A stretch of DNA of 64,000 nt from Fulvia fulva (GCF_020509005.1 NC_063019.1:930001-994000), one strand, 5' to 3'; shown: positions 1-14,247, numbered from the stretch's first letter. Program-made: numbers and translations. Notes: generated by a model not told the origin, from the sequence alone.

Positions 1-3000
1 CTAAATAAATACATTTATAATACCTATCTAGCTCCTAAAAGGTCTACGAGGCCGGGGGCTATTAAGGAAGAGAGAGGGGAAAACCGTCGTACGGAGAAAA
101 CCCCTCTTTAGATATTAGTAAGTTCTCTTTATTACTTATTAGTCAATCTATCGTACTAGAAGCGCTCAGTACTAGGTAGTTAGCCGCCCTAGAGTACTAA
201 TCTACTAAGTACCTAGGAACGAGTATTAGTAGCTAGCCGACTATTAAATAGACGACAGGTCAACTATTAGTAGAGGCGGGTCGCCTATCGAGTAGAAGAC
301 AGGTCGATCGTCGAGCGGAAAACGAGCTAGCCGTCGAGTAGACGACGAGTCGACCCTTCCGGGCTCCTATACTCTATTAGTACTCCTATCGCTATTCCTC
401 CTACGCTCGGGGACGCTATAGGCTACGGTCTACCCGCCTACGTAGTCGTCGGTACTACCGGAGTCCTACTACGTCTATAGGTAGGGCGCCTTTAAAGGCT
501 TCCTAGAGCTCTTCCTACTAGACTATCTCCCCTATTCTTACTACTATCTTACCCGCTATCTAGAACTACTATAGTAGGCCGGTCCGTATTACTATTCGTA
601 CCGCTACTCGTATCCTACGCGCTATACCTATTATATATTAGAAGTCTATAGCCCTAGTCTCGAGGCGTATTACCTATCGGGCTTCTATAAAGCGTAGGTA
701 GAATAGTACGACGTGTTTTAGCGTCTAGACACGTCTACATTCGTATAGGCTACTATCTACTCCTAGTACCTTTCGGCGGTATAGATAGTCCTTAAACCTA
801 ATATGTTCCGAGCGGAGTAGTATCGCGACTGTCGCCTATAGGCGGGTAAGGGCTCGGAAGAGCGGTACCCTATCTCGGCTAATAGGTCCTATCTTCGCCG
901 CTACCTCGTCTTCTCGTCGGTATACTCGTCGCCGTAGTAGTCGCCCGTTTAGGTACCGTTCGCCTTTCTCCTAGCGCGCGTTCTAGATTCCCTATATATA
1001 TCTACGGACCGCGTTCGCTATAGCCTTCCGTTCTTCGCGTCCCTATCCCGCTCCTACTACTAGTATACCGCTAGCTAGGGCCTATACTCGGAGCTTTACT
1101 ATCGGGGTTTATTACGTATCTAGCTACCGCTAGGCCTATAATCCTATCTTTTTTTAGGCGCTATAGATCGAAGGCGTGTCGTAATCGCCTAGTACGCCGC
1201 GCGGATATCGCTCCCTATCTTACTATTCGCTGTCTAGAGCGTATAGCCTATAGAGAGCTATTAGAGGTAAAGGTCTAGTAGCGCGATCTACGTATCTACT
1301 TCTAGGACCTACGTTAGTATAGTACGGTATACCCCGGTCGCCCTACGTAAACATTTGTTCTATACGTTTTAAATCTACTTTATCTAGCTAGTCGCGTAGG
1401 ATAGATACTAGACTAGTACCCTAAAGGTAATCGCCGGTTAGACGATAGAGCTATATAGCTAGAGTACCTTTATAAAGGCTACGCCCTATATAGAGGCCGC
1501 GAGGCGTATAACTAAGGCTTTGTTCTAGTCTCCCCGCTACTAGAGCTACTTTAGGTAGGCGTACTACCGGAGTTACGTATCTACTTAGAATCCTAGGACC
1601 CGGATAGATAGCTATAGAGTAATCTAGCTTACGCCGGTCCCGGCCTCGATCGTAGCTTAGAGGTTATACTTCTTCGGGGTCCTCGTAAGGTAGATTATCT
1701 AGTACTTCTTAGGTACGAAGACTACCCCGTATCGCGCTACCTAGTCGTTATATACCTCGAGCGCCGCTTCGAGTTAGCGGTAATTAGTCTCGGTTAAGTC
1801 GCTATATATTAGGATATTTATATCGTCGATAAAGCCTATATAGAAGTTAGTACCGCTAGCGCTTCCCCTAAGTAGCGGGAGGAGCGTAGAGGTGAAGAAA
1901 AGGAAGAGGATCGGAGAGAGCGATAAGCTCTACGAGATACCCGTTTCTATAGACCGTATCTAAGGTTCACGCTACTCCTCTAGGACGAGCTACGTAGACC
2001 GGTTACTAAGTAAGGACTTTATAAACACGACGAGCTAGCTAGGTAGACCTTTTGCCCGGAGGTTATAGAGTAGTCGGGCGTAGGAAACTTTATCGAACGC
2101 CTCCGAGATATCGAGGGATAGTAGGGTAGCGACCTATTATCGGCGTATTACCTAGATTATATAAACCTATTCCGTAACGAGCTCTAGGGCGGTTATCGTA
2201 GACCGCCCTAGTCGGGCTCCTATCTACTCGGCTAGGAGGAGCTAGTACTCCTCGGCTAGCTTAGAGATACGATTAGCTATAATACGCTCTAGCGCCTTAC
2301 CGATCGTACTAAGTAGGGCTATCGGGCGGTAGGCCTTCCTAACGTTATATCTAGCCTTACCCTCCTTACGGAGGACGACTATACTCGAGTACCGGAAGGG
2401 GGTCGGTACGTATAACTACTAGAGGTATACCGTAAATAGCCCCGCGAGGTACGGGGCGAGTATCTAGCGGTAGTACTTAAGGAATCGGTTAGGGATCTTA
2501 TCTAGTCCTAGGGCCTTATCTAGTAGCGCCGCTTTTAGTACTATTAGTACCTCCGCCTCCGTTACTTCTTAGCTAGTCTCGAGCTTCGTTAAGTATACGA
2601 AGCCTTCGATATCGTCGAGTTAGGTAGTAACTAGAGGAGGGAAGAACGCCTCTACTAGCGCGTCGGCTCTACCTTACTAGGCTTCCTAGAGGACCCCTTA
2701 CCTATTACGGATATATAGGGACTATAGTAGTAGTAGCGGCGTCTCCGGCTTCCTCGTACGCGCCTACTTAGCGAGCTTCTAGACCTTACTTCGGTCTCCT
2801 ATAACTTTATAGACGGCGTTACGCTACGTAATATTACCCTAGCGCCTAAGAATCCTACCCTTCTCGTTATCTAGTCGGCGGTATTAGGCGTATATAGCGT
2901 CCTATTTTATCTCGTTCTACCGGCGCCGCGCCGCTACCGTTATACGGACTACGTCTACGTATTCCTACGACTAGGCTAGCGACGCGTACTTTAAGGGTCG

Positions 3001-4573
3001 GGTATAGGGGATCTTATCCCGGATTACTCTTACTATATACTACTATAGGCTCCCTACCGCCGCGTCGATTTCCGCCTCTAAGTAGAGGGGTACCGGCGGT
3101 ACGAGGGCCGTTATTCGTGCTTTTAGTACCTTATTAATCTCCTTCAAGTCCGCTCTCTTCTACTAAGGCCGTAGTTTAAGAGCTAGTAGCGCCTATAGAT
3201 ATATTACGTCGAACGTCGTACGGATAGCTAGGTAGTCAAGATAGCCGGTATTAAGGTCTAGGTCCGTATTATAGAAGATAGTCCGCTAGGCTATCTATAA
3301 TATTACGAAGGTTAGGTTAAGCGTCTAGGTCGTATTTTTCTACTAATACATAGCCGTATCTACGGGAAGTACTAGGCTAAGGCCGTATACTTCTACTAGA
3401 CTAATAAGCGTATCTACGGCGCTATAGGCCGAGAGTACGCTATCGCCTCCCTATCTTAGGTAGTAGAGGTTAAGGTCGCCGACTAGGATATATATATTAG
3501 CTTCCTCTTAGAGAGCTTCTTAGAGCTAGTAGAGGGTAGCCGACTAGCTATCGTCTTCTATCGAGCCCGGTACTAAGTACGGGTTATAGGCGTTATAGAT
3601 AGCTACTATCTTACCGTCGGTAAGGCGTAGCTATAGAGAGGCTATATCGCTAGAGTAGGTATAGGTCGTCTACGTTATTATCGCGATTTCTTTACTTACG
3701 TAGAAGTAGACCCGCGCTACTGGCTAGTTACCTTAGGGTACTATAAGGTAGTATCTCGGGTCTATAAGTATCGTCTTTCCGTTTGTCTACTACTCTTAGA
3801 TAGCGACTATATAGTACCGGCTAGGGTATAGTAGGCTAAGGAGTAGCTTCTAGGCCTTGTCCTTACTCGTATTAGCGATATACTATACGATAGTTAGCTA
3901 GGTAAGCGTACTATTTATGGTTAGACTATTATATTAGCTATAGTTCTCTATTCTACCTCTATAGGTTTACTACTAAATTGTCGTCCTCGTCGCCCTCGTA
4001 CTCGCCTTTACTATCCTATTATAGGGCCGGCGTCGCTAGCGTAGCTACCGGTAAGGGCGCGCTACCTCTATAAGGGCGGAATATTGTCGTATCGAGGCGC
4101 GTCTATTTAAGGCCCTAAGCCCGGAGGTCGGTAAGCGCTAGTCGGCTCGCTCCGTATATTAAGCGTCTATTACTATTTAGCCGCCTCTTCTTACTCCTAT
4201 ATATAACCGGGTAGAAGCCGTCGGCGTCGACTCTTAGACGGTATAGTACTATCGCTATTCCTCCTCTTCCCTAGCGTATACCTAGGCGCGCTCCTACCGC
4301 CTATTCCGCTACCTACCTCTTTACTCTATATCCGCCTATCTACGCCTTATAGTCTCCGCCGTAGTTAGCGTACTTACTTATCTTAGGTTAGAGGTATTCG
4401 CGGGTATTATATACCTTCGCGTAGTAGCCGTAGTAGGTCCCCTACTAATAATACTTTATAGTATATCTAAACCCCTAGTACCGGAAGTACTAGGTTACTA
4501 TATAGATATAGTCGTACTTTTTAACGTAGTAGTACAAGTAGGCTAGGACTAGTCCCTTCTCTATAGCCTAGAT
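1..4573 (-). mobile_element. RIP-degraded LINE-type retrotransposon fragment
   Basis: No open frame of useful length survives on either strand; TAG/CTA triplets are everywhere. Read on the minus strand, 1811-1836 decodes to GFIDDINIL, the catalytic YxDD-type motif of a LINE (Tad1/I-clade-like) reverse transcriptase. The rest of the coding sense of this block is also on the minus strand, so the 5' part (endonuclease) should lie at higher coordinates. CpA and TpG are nearly absent while CpG and CC remain common, the signature of RIP acting on CpA only. The element is cut by the left window edge. Class is supported by the RT motif; the exact clade and boundaries are inferred. Confidence 0.7.
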
Positions 4574-7500
4574 CCTCTAACTATTATAGATAGATAGATA
4601 TATTATTCCCCTATTCTAGGACCCTATTCGGCCTATATAGGTATATATCTATTATTATATATAAAGAGAAACCCGAAAAGGTAAGAACCCTTCCCGCCTA
4701 CGACTTCTCCTTATCTAGATTAGCTTTCCCTCTAAACGTACGTAGTCTATATCACTACCCCGTTAGCCCCCGCTCCTAGCCGGTCTCGTCGCGCTACGCC
4801 GTATCCTCTCTTCCTATACTACTCCTACTAGGCGGTACTGTTTTAGCTAGCCCTTCTCTAGTATCTAGTTCGTTATACGCCGTAGGTCCTTAACGTTATT
4901 AAGAAGTGCCCTAATCGTCCGGTTCCTCACCTTTACTATCTACTCCCCCCTTCCTAGCGACTACCTCGGATAGACGAGGAGTACGTACCGTACGTTCTAG
5001 GAGTAATAGCCGTAGGGGTAGCTAGTATTCGTATATTCTAGAACCTTCCTCTATAATAGGGACCCCTAGAGGCCGATATGTTCGCTTCGTAGTTAGGTTA
5101 CTATACTACTCTATACCCTCGTAAGGCGGTAGTAAATAAGCTTTAGAGGGTACTTAACCGCGGATTTTATAGCTAACTATTCCTTAGGGTATCCCGCTAG
5201 CTAAGGGCGTCTACTTTACCCTATACCCTAGTTCTTCTACCTCTCTTTCTATAGTTACTCTATAAACGTTTTCTTACCCTCCTATTATATTACTAGCTAT
5301 TCGTGCCTTACCCGGTAGTTCGGCTCGTTTCCGGGTCGAATACCCTTATACGCTAGTACTAATTCGCGGGCCCTTACGACTATACTAGCGATGACCTTCT
5401 ATACTAGGTACTATGCCGACTTGCCTAAGTAGGAGGTCCGTAGTCCCTAGATATATAGGTCGATCGGCGGTATAGCGGTATCGTACTTAAGTATCCTTAT
5501 TAGTATCGACTTATATACCCCGGTGACCTTCCTTAGGCATTAGTTTTACATCTTCGCTAACGGCGTAACGAGTCCCTTTAATAGATAGGCCCTCTCGCCT
5601 AAGGACTATACTTAGCTACTATAGGTAAGGACTGGCCGTATAATAGCCGTATATCGAAGTCGTACCTACCGAAAGTCCGCCCTCTATATAGACGTAGTAA
5701 GCCTCTAGTATAATACTATATTATATTTAGCTTTCCGTAATATTACCTATACGTACTTCCTCTACTATAGCGCCGGGTCTACCTATAGTCTAAGGATCCT
5801 AAGCTAATTTACCGGGTTAGTCGTGTACCCCTATATCTAGATAGAAGCTTATATATTATAGGACCGTAGCCGGCGCGTAAAGTGTATTAGATTGTACTTT
5901 TCTAGGGCAAACTAAGCCCTATACCTCCTAGCCTAGTCCTCGTAGATCTTATACTCCTCTTCTAGTAGCCTATAGTTCTCCTTAGTCGAGCACGACTACG
6001 CTAGGATGTTCGTATCGTCTACGAAGCCGCTCGTAGCGGTATTCTAGGATTCTAGGGCTAGGAGTAGCGTCGCTATAAAGAAGAGGAATAGGATAGGTAC
6101 TAGCGTTAAGCCTTACGGGATTCTAGTATAGACTACTTAAAATAGGCTTTAATACTAACCGACTAGGATCGACGTACTACGGTTTTAGAGGTAGGACCGT
6201 ATAAAGTTAATAAGCTACTTAGGGAGTCCTTTCGACCTTAGGATATAGAGTAGCCGCGGGTATAATACGTAGTCGAAGGCTCCCGATATGTCTAGACTAA
6301 GTAAGGATGCTACCTTGTCCCTATTCTTATACTAGATAGCCTTTACCTAAGAGGTAATAAGTTCTATCGCGGATAGCGTCGATCACTATAGGCGCGTACC
6401 TATCTAGGTGTCCGGGAGTAGGAAGTATTCCTCTACCGCCTCGGAGAGTCTCGTTATAACTAGCTTCTTAAGCGCCTTCCTAAGAGTATTAAGGAGCGCA
6501 ATTAGGCGGTACGACTTTACCTACGTATAGTCTTCCTTTTACGGCTTTCGTAGGACTACTGTCGTCGATTGTTTAAATACTATTAGGTAGTATCCGGTCT
6601 ATAGGTAGGCGTTAAAGATCGCTACGACTACTAGGGCTAGTTAATCTCTATACTTCTTTAGTAGCTCGTTTAGGATCCTATCCGGCCCCGGGGCTTTCTT
6701 CGCCGGTAACTTTCTAAGTATAGAGGTAACTTCTCCCTCGGATATATTCTATTAGACCGCGATACTAGGGGCTAGGAGAGTAGAGCTATTTATATTGCTT
6801 AGATTAGCCTCGACTAGGGCGGGAAGAACTTACTAGCTAGTAGACGCGCCTTAGCCTCGGGGCCGTTAACCGGGCTACTAGGCGATTATAGCGCTAGGAT
6901 AGAGAAGGAGGGGCCCTATATAGGGTCCTATCGGGCCTATTTTACTAGCTTCTATATCCTCGCTAGCTTATCGGCGATTTCTTCTACTATAGCTCTCTAG
7001 CCGACTGCTTTCTCCCTCCGTATTCTAGCTTTCTTCTATTACTATACCTCCCTATATACGTTCTAGGCCTCCTCGCTATAGCTACTCGTCTATACCCGGC
7101 GGGCTCTCCTTACTTCTCTTACTACCGTAGTACACTTCGGCGTCTAGTATAGTTTAGACTATATCGTTAGTTAGATAAGCGGAACGTAAAGTAAGGTCGC
7201 TTTTCTTATTTCGTCTATTAACCCTTAGACTACCTCGTCGATCTCGTCTTTACTATTATATTACTACTACGCGATCTAGACTAGCCTCTCGGAGTTATCG
7301 AGAAAATATTAGCCTAGTAGGCCGTTCCCTAGTTTAGCTTAGGGGTTCTTACTAGTATATATTATATCTATATCGTAATAGAGGTCCTAATAAGTATATA
7401 GTCTAACGACGCCTCGAGTTTATATTCGATTCTATAGTAGGTTACTATATAGTAGTAGCTATCTAAGATCTAGGAGAGGTCGATCGTATCTTAGAGTCCC

Positions 7501-10500
7501 CCTTTCTTCTAGGTACCTAGTTCCTTTAGGGTATTAAGGGCAATTACGTTACTCGCTATTAAGTCGAGTACTTCGTCGGCTATAGGGTACGGCTATATAA
7601 GGCTTTCCTAGGAAGGGTAGTATATATTAAAGTCTCCTACTACGATATAGTACCCTTGTCTCTTAAGCGTACTATCTAGGTGTCTATAGACCCTAAGGTC
7701 GCGGCTAGACCTCGAGGCTAGCGGTTATATATATAAGTTGTATATCTAGGTACTACCTACGTAGAGGGAGGTAATATTGCCCCCGCCTTCTTCGTCTACG
7801 TAGTATACTACCTCCTATTTAGATTCTAGTATGTCCTTGCTAATATAGAAGTACGTACGGGGTCTACCGTCGCTTCGTAGGCATATCGTATAGCCTAGTA
7901 ACTTGTAGGTCTTTAGTCTCTTATAGTACGGGTTAATCTATAGCTCCTAGATTACTAGGACGTAGTAGACGTACGGGTCCGCCTCGTATAGGAAATGGTT
8001 CTAGACTATATCCTTGCTATAGTTAACGTTATACTAGATAATACTAAGCGTATCGAGGCTAGTTATCGTTATCGATAATCATTTCCTCTATAATGTCCTA
8101 TGTCCTACTACCTTATACGTCCTAGTCTACGCCTATCGGCTATATACTAAAGGGGAGCCGGGCCTAGTCAGATTCCCTCGTCGTAGCTAGTAGAGTACGT
8201 AGCCTCCCGTACGCCCTAGGTTACGTATCCTTTATATTATTCTCGGCCCTAGGGCGCTTATACCCGACCGCCGCTAGCTAGTTCCGGTATAGACTAGCCT
8301 TACGCTCGCCGTAGAATCTTAGGGCGACGGTTCTGTTTGTAATTGCCTTGTTTCTTACTAGTTTCCGCTATAGGCATTCCGCGCTATACGATAGGTAGTG
8401 CCCCGGACAGTTCGTATACCGTCTCGTAGCCAATATATAGTCCCTAGATATATAGTCTCCTATATAGTTCGAGTAGGCCTACTTGTTTATATACGTATAG
8501 GTTTAGTGTCTATACTATTAGTATTTAAAGTATTAGAGGACACGAAAGGATAAGGAGTGCTTTTCTACTATCTTAAGGCTATATTACTAGATCAGGCCTT
8601 GTTCTATCGCTAGATCTGCCGCTTTCGCGTCTTATAGCTATACTATTAGCGCCGAGGCCTTCTTACCTTCTAGCCATTTCCTATAGAGCCAAGTCGCCTT
8701 CTAGATTAGAGAGTTAAGAGTGACCGGGTTGTCCTCTTAGAGAGTACGTAGGTGACCTTAGTTAGTTAGGTCGAACTCCTTAGGTATGTCGTAGACTAGG
8801 ATCGTAAATTGCTTCGTTAAGACCTTCGCTAATGCCGTAACCTTAGATACCTACTATAGCTATACCTCTAGGTACCTCCTAGTAGTAGTAGAGCTAGTAT
8901 AGATCTATAGAGTACCGTTAGACTATTAGTTCACTACGACCACCCCTAGTTAATTAATTCGTTAGGCGAGCTCCTTATTAGATAGCTTCGTAACTTCGGC
9001 CTAGTCTTCCTTTACTATAATACGGATCGTAACTATATCGTACGTTAGGCGGGGGCCTAGTATTAATGCCGCGACCAATACCTAGCTATAGGGGTGTTAA
9101 TTCCGGGTGGCCTTATTAATCGCCTAAGACGTCGTCCTTATTTCTTATTGCCCTCGGTAATACGATAGTATAAGCGCCGTACGTAGCTAAGTAATTATTA
9201 CCTATAGAGACCGGTATAGGAGCTAATCGTTAGTTTCTATACTTTTTTCGTCCTCTATAAGTTACTACTAGTTGTCTTAGGGGAGCTTCGCCTATAGAGC
9301 CGTAGGCGCCGGTAGTGCCGTAGCCTAGGCTACTATTACCTAGGAGTTGCCTAATATAGCTAGGCACCTCCGCGGCGTTTAGAGCTAAAGAAATAGGGTG
9401 AAGAGAACTTTAAGCTATCTAAATTAAATAAGGTAGAACTCCCTTAATTCTAGAGGTAGTAGCCTACTTTATAGATCGTTAGAATAGCCTTGATAAGAGC
9501 TTTCGAATGTGTCGTATTTAGCGATATAAAGGCGAAAATCGGTCAGCTCGAGTCTCTTCTAGTATTCCGTAGTCCTCTAACTATTATACTTAAACGCGAG
9601 TATAAGCGACGAGTATTTCCGCTCTATTTGTTCCGGCTTCTTTAGCTAGTACGCCCGGGTAATAACGAGGCCTAGGATAGTAGCCTAGTTGTCTTTTACG
9701 ATAGCCTCTCCTATCGCTACCGGGCTAGTGTCTACTAGGAAGGTATTAACTCGGACACCGTATATAAGAGCCTAGTATACTAGCGCGACCGGCGCTACGC
9801 TCCTCGCGTTTAGTACCTCGACCGCCTAGGCTACGCTCTATAGTAGCGTCGGTCTCCCCGCTATAGTTACGAGAGTATAGCGTACGTCTCTACTCTTTAG
9901 CTTCTAGGCTATAATAATGTCTTATTTACTAGCCTAGCGCGCCTACTCTACGAGGCGTTAGTACGATAGTACCGCTACCCGCTCTCTTTCTTTAGGGATG
10001 TCTATATATATCGTAACCTCGCGCTAAACTAGCTTAACGCGATACGTTAGTTACTCTACGGCTACTATAGCCGCTTAGGTATATATCGCCGGCCTAGCTC
10101 TTTCTAGCGCCTAGATCTCCCGTAGGAGGTCCGCGTTTATTACTTCCTTTACTAGCGCTAGCGCCTTCGTTGCCTGTAGTAGCTCCTAGATCGCTTTAGC
10201 TAAGCTCTCGAGGAGGCTACGGATTACGCGTTCGTAGGGTAGATTAGCGCTTACGAGGGTAGCTATAATTTCGTATATAATCGCGGTATATCCTACCGTA
10301 TCTATATCGTGTTTCGTATACTAGTTCTTCTAGTTAGTAGCTTATAGTTGTTATAGTCGTTATAGTAGATAGTCTCCGTATTCTATTTCTCCCGGGCGCG
10401 TCGTTACTCCGCGCGTCTCCCTTTATTTACTACCCTTCGAGGGCGCTCTTTACTTTTACGACGCTATCGCCCCTTCGTTTATTATTGTGTTTCGTTTAGC

Positions 10501-10560
10501 TCTTATAGGAGATATCTCTAGCTCGACCTTAAGAGATAGATATACTAGGGGGTGTGTAAT
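4574..10560 (-). mobile_element. RIP-degraded Tad1-like LINE, near full length
   Basis: The minus strand carries the RT motif GFVDDTNIL (6003-6028). A zinc-knuckle remnant (N-C-P-G-H followed by six residues and C) is near 8386-8425, as expected for a gag-like ORF1 upstream of pol. The 3' tail near 4574-4600 is a short TATC-type simple repeat, as in several fungal LINEs. Positions 4574-6110 are homologous to 59,047-60,565, so this is a repeated family. All frames are full of TAG stops made by CpA to TpA change. The 5' end is uncertain; about 10,560 is where the coding-like texture ends. It must be inactive. Confidence 0.75.
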
Positions 10561-12420
10561 AGTAGACTAGTTATTAGTAAAGTTAATAATAATAGGTCTA
10601 GCGTAGCTAATCCGCGTACTACGTATAGCTTAATAACGTAGAGTTACTAGGGCTTACTAGAGGTCTCTACTAGATAGTACTCGTTAACTAGGCTATTAGA
10701 GCTAGATACTAGCGATATAGGCCTAACGATTACTAATAACCGCTTACTACTAGACTAGAGCTTCCGAATACTAGTATCTACTAGTAAGCTATACTAGAAC
10801 GATATAGTGACTATATTATAGGTTAATTAATAACCTCTTAGCGTTTACTATAATAGCTTCTTAGCTTAGTAATAGCGATAGCGACTAGTACGCTAATAAC
10901 AAATAGATTAGCGACTTAAGTATATTGTCGAAGAGAGCCTATATAGAAAGATAGATATTTTATTAAGCTGTTATAGTGCCCTATAGCCTATGTAGCTATG
11001 CTATCTTATTTACTATTATTAACGAGTCGAGGGCCCCTTTCGACCCTGAAATTTACGCGTCAAATCTCGTTAACCTTTAACGGTTAATTACGTAGTAGGG
11101 GTATATAGGGGTACTACTAAGACATATATAGCTAGGAGGTAACCTTAGTAGGAAGGTAAGGATTTACGAAGAATCTCTCTATAAGGCGAAAAAACGGGAA
11201 TCTAAAAATTTTAGATTTATTAACTTTTAGGATTACTATATATATTTTACGGCCCGCGGACCGGCAAGTATATACACCTACGCGTAAGCTATCCTAAGGT
11301 CACTAGGCGCGCCCTTGCTTACTAGGGTAGTTAGTCATCTACACTATATATAAAGGGGAAACTATATCGGTAAAAAACCCTCCTCTCTCCTATAGGTCCT
11401 ATCTCTCGTCCCTATACCTTACGCTTTCCTTATTAAGGGTACGCTAGTATTATAGGCCTACCCTAATAACTACCCTATCTATAATCCCTCTAGCTTCCGC
11501 CTCTTATCTATCTACTCTTCCGTCTCCTTTACTAGGCTAAATTGTTAGAAGAAACCTTGTCGTAGTATCTACCGTATAATCCGGCGGATATTATCTTTGT
11601 CTTTAATAAGGGACTTATAGTCCCTTCTCTCTACTTAATATTTCTACGTATCCCTACCGCTTACCTACTACGGGTACCGTAGTAGTATATACTCCGGGTT
11701 TTATAATAGGTAGCTATATTAGTAAGCTAAGCTCTCGATGTCTAGTACGTGTCTTCTAAATAGGTAGGCCCTTAACCCGATATATTCGGACCTAATTTAG
11801 ATCGGTATACTTACTTTAGCCCTAGTAAGGTCCTTATATAGTGAGTAGTTATGTCTCTAGAAGGTTCGAAGTACTATTAGACCTATTATCTTAGAGGGTC
11901 TCTTTTTCTATTCCTACTTCTATAGGTAGCTTACTACTTATTCTACGAGGCTCTAGGTCTTTACCTTACTCCTATAGGCCTAGCGGACTCTCTACTCCTC
12001 TACTTTCCGCTCCTACTATTTAGTACTTACTTATACGGCTACGAAGGTCTTAAGGTCGTCCTCCTTTTAGCTTGTCCTATATCCGGGTCTTCTCTACTAG
12101 CGGTTCGCGATCTTCCTCTTTACCTCTTAGATAGTAGTCTATACTAGATAGTTACTTATCTTTACGGCGTACTAGGTTCTTATTCCCCTTATATATTAGG
12201 CTATCGGGGGTGTTCCGGTCTCTATCTCTACCGTATCCGTCGGTGTCGTCCTGTAGGCCCCTAGTATCCGTCGTAGGTTACCCGCCTACGCGCGGTTAAG
12301 GTGTTACTCTATCCGCCTCGGGATTAGTTTACCCGCTCTGCCCGTAGCCTATATCTACGCCCCGTAAAGAGAGCCTATATAAGGCTATACTTCTCCCTAC
12401 GTAGGTCACTAGAAAAGTGG
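10561..12420. repeat. RIP-mutated repeat DNA of unknown class
   Basis: This stretch has the same CpA/TpG-poor, TA/TAG-rich composition as the LINE DNA to its left, so it was repetitive when mutated. I could not recognise a protein motif. A patch near 11,035-11,080 keeps some CpA/TpG and may mark a junction between elements. The mutated texture fades between about 12,400 and 12,480, where ordinary gene-like composition resumes just before the MFS pseudogene. Confidence 0.6.
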
Positions 12421-12485
12421 TAGTGATGTCGATGCTATAGAAGTGTCTACGAAGCTGTTCTGAAAGTTGAGGTGTCGGACCCTGA

Positions 12486-14035
12486 ATTCGGTCACGTGAC
12501 ACCGCGTCGATATCGTGCTTCTGCCAGACCACTTCCCTGCTTATGTTTCTGGCTCTGGATCTGAACAGACGTAACGTCAACCGAGGTATGCCATTCATCT
12601 ACGCCATACAACTAAATTCCACTAACATGCTACAGCCATCAGTGACGACATGTTAAAAGAGCTGGGCATGACTACGAACGACTTCAACTACGGCCAAACG
12701 ATCTTCCTTGTGTCGTTCCTCGCCGCTGAGCTACCGTCAGGCCTGATCTCGAAGAAACTTGGACCAGACATTAGGATCCCCTTCATCATCTTTGGTTGGT
12801 CTATAACGTCTGCCGCACAAGCTGGCTTGACCAACAAAGCCGGGTACTATGCTTGTCGCTGCATACTAGGTCTCTTGATGGGAGGCTTCATACCCGACAC
12901 TGTCCTCTACATTACTTACTGGTACAAGAGCAAGGAACTGCCAATCCGGCTGTCTTGGTCCTGGACAGTCCTGAGTACTTGCAACATCCTCGGATCACTG
13001 CTGGCGGCCGGTATCCTGCAAATGCGAGGTCTTCAAGGCTGGTCCGGCTGGCAATGGCTGTTTTTCATCGAAGGCTCCATTACAGCCTGTATCGGACTCG
13101 CATCATGGGGTCTTATGTCCGCAAGCATCTGCCAAACCAAAGGCTGGCTCCGCGGCAAGAACGGCTGGTTCACCGAGCGCGAGGAGAAAATCCTAGTCAA
13201 CCGCCTACTCCGCGACGATCCCAGTAAGGGCGACATGAACAACCGCCAAGCCGTCGGCCTTGCACGACTCTGGAGCGCCATCAAGGACTACGACCTCTGG
13301 CCGCTCTACCTCGTCGGACTCACCAACTACATCCCACCCTCCCCACCACAAAACTACCTCTCCTACATCCTCCGCCAAATGGGCTTCAGCACTTTCAACG
13401 CCAACCTCCTCACAATCCCCTCCCAATCCCTCTTCGGCGTAAACCTCCTCATCATCTCCTGGATCTCCGAGCGGCTGGGCGAACGCGCTTTCGTCTCCAG
13501 TACCTCCAACATCTGGATATTCCCATGGTATTTTGCCCCGACTGGAACCCGATTCCCCTGAGACATTCTGAGACAGAGAGAGATGTTCTAATCGTCGTTT
13601 TGACAGGCTCGCTGCCCTCGTCGCCCTAGGCAGCAATGCCAGCGACTGGGTGCGCTACGCTCTCCTCACTGGCCTCCTATCCTACCCGTACTGCCACGCC
13701 ATCGTCGTGTCCTGGAACTCGCGCAGGCTAACTCCGTCCATACGCGTGCGGTTTCGGCGGCGTTGTATAATATGTTTGTCCAGACGGGCAATATTATTGG
13801 AGTGAATATCTATCGCGACGATGATCGGCCGTATTATGTTAGAGGTAATCGCATCTTACTCGGAATATGTTGTTTCAACATTGTGCTGTTTGTGGGCGTG
13901 AAGTATTACTATATCAAGAGGAATGCGAGAAGGGAAGAGGGTTGGGCGAAGCTGAGCGGGGAGGAGAAGGTGGATTATGTACAGAATTCGAAGGATGAGG
14001 GGGCGAAGAGGTTGGATTTTAGGTTTGCGCATTGA
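12486..14035 (+). pseudogene. MFS transporter, allantoate permease (Dal5/ACS) family, broken
   Basis: The sequence is homologous to fungal anion:cation symporters of the Dal5 family, plasma-membrane carriers for organic anions, vitamins or ureides. Exons can be followed as 12,486-12,585, 12,636-13,527 and 13,607-14,035, with introns GTATGC...CTAAC...TACAG (50 bp) and GTATTT...CTAAT...GACAG (79 bp). Family landmarks are MTTNDFN, the LGLLMGGFIPD loop, GWFTEREEK, RDDPSKGDM and the C-terminal KRLDFRFAH. Two lesions are visible. An in-frame stop at 12,483 next to the RIP boundary leaves no N-terminal tail and only the end of TM1. About one base is missing near 13,725-13,730: WNSRR is in one frame and NSVHTRAVSAALYNMF in the next. 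A gene broken by the neighbouring transposon insertion is the likeliest reading. Confidence 0.8.
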
Positions 14036-14247
14036 TGGGGATGAAGTAGGGGACGATACAGTTTACAGAACATGCATGGTGCAATTCACCACGCGAGATG
14101 TCTATATAGTATCGTGCGGTCCATGTCTGAGGTGTCCCTTTTGGTGACACATGAAGTTGCTGACTACTCCGCATTGCGCTTCCCAGCCGGGAAGTCGTTG
14201 TTCCAAGACGGGAGCTCAGCCGCGGCGGCAGCCAATTGGCTTGCGTA

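Noticed and set aside
1..12420. Possible CRISPR-like or satellite array because of repetitive CTA/TAG texture
   Set aside because: There is no regular repeat period; the texture comes from loss of CpA/TpG.
12329..12598. Minus-strand frame of 89 codons at the RIP border
   Set aside because: It straddles mutated repeat DNA and the antisense of MFS exon sequence, and has no domain.
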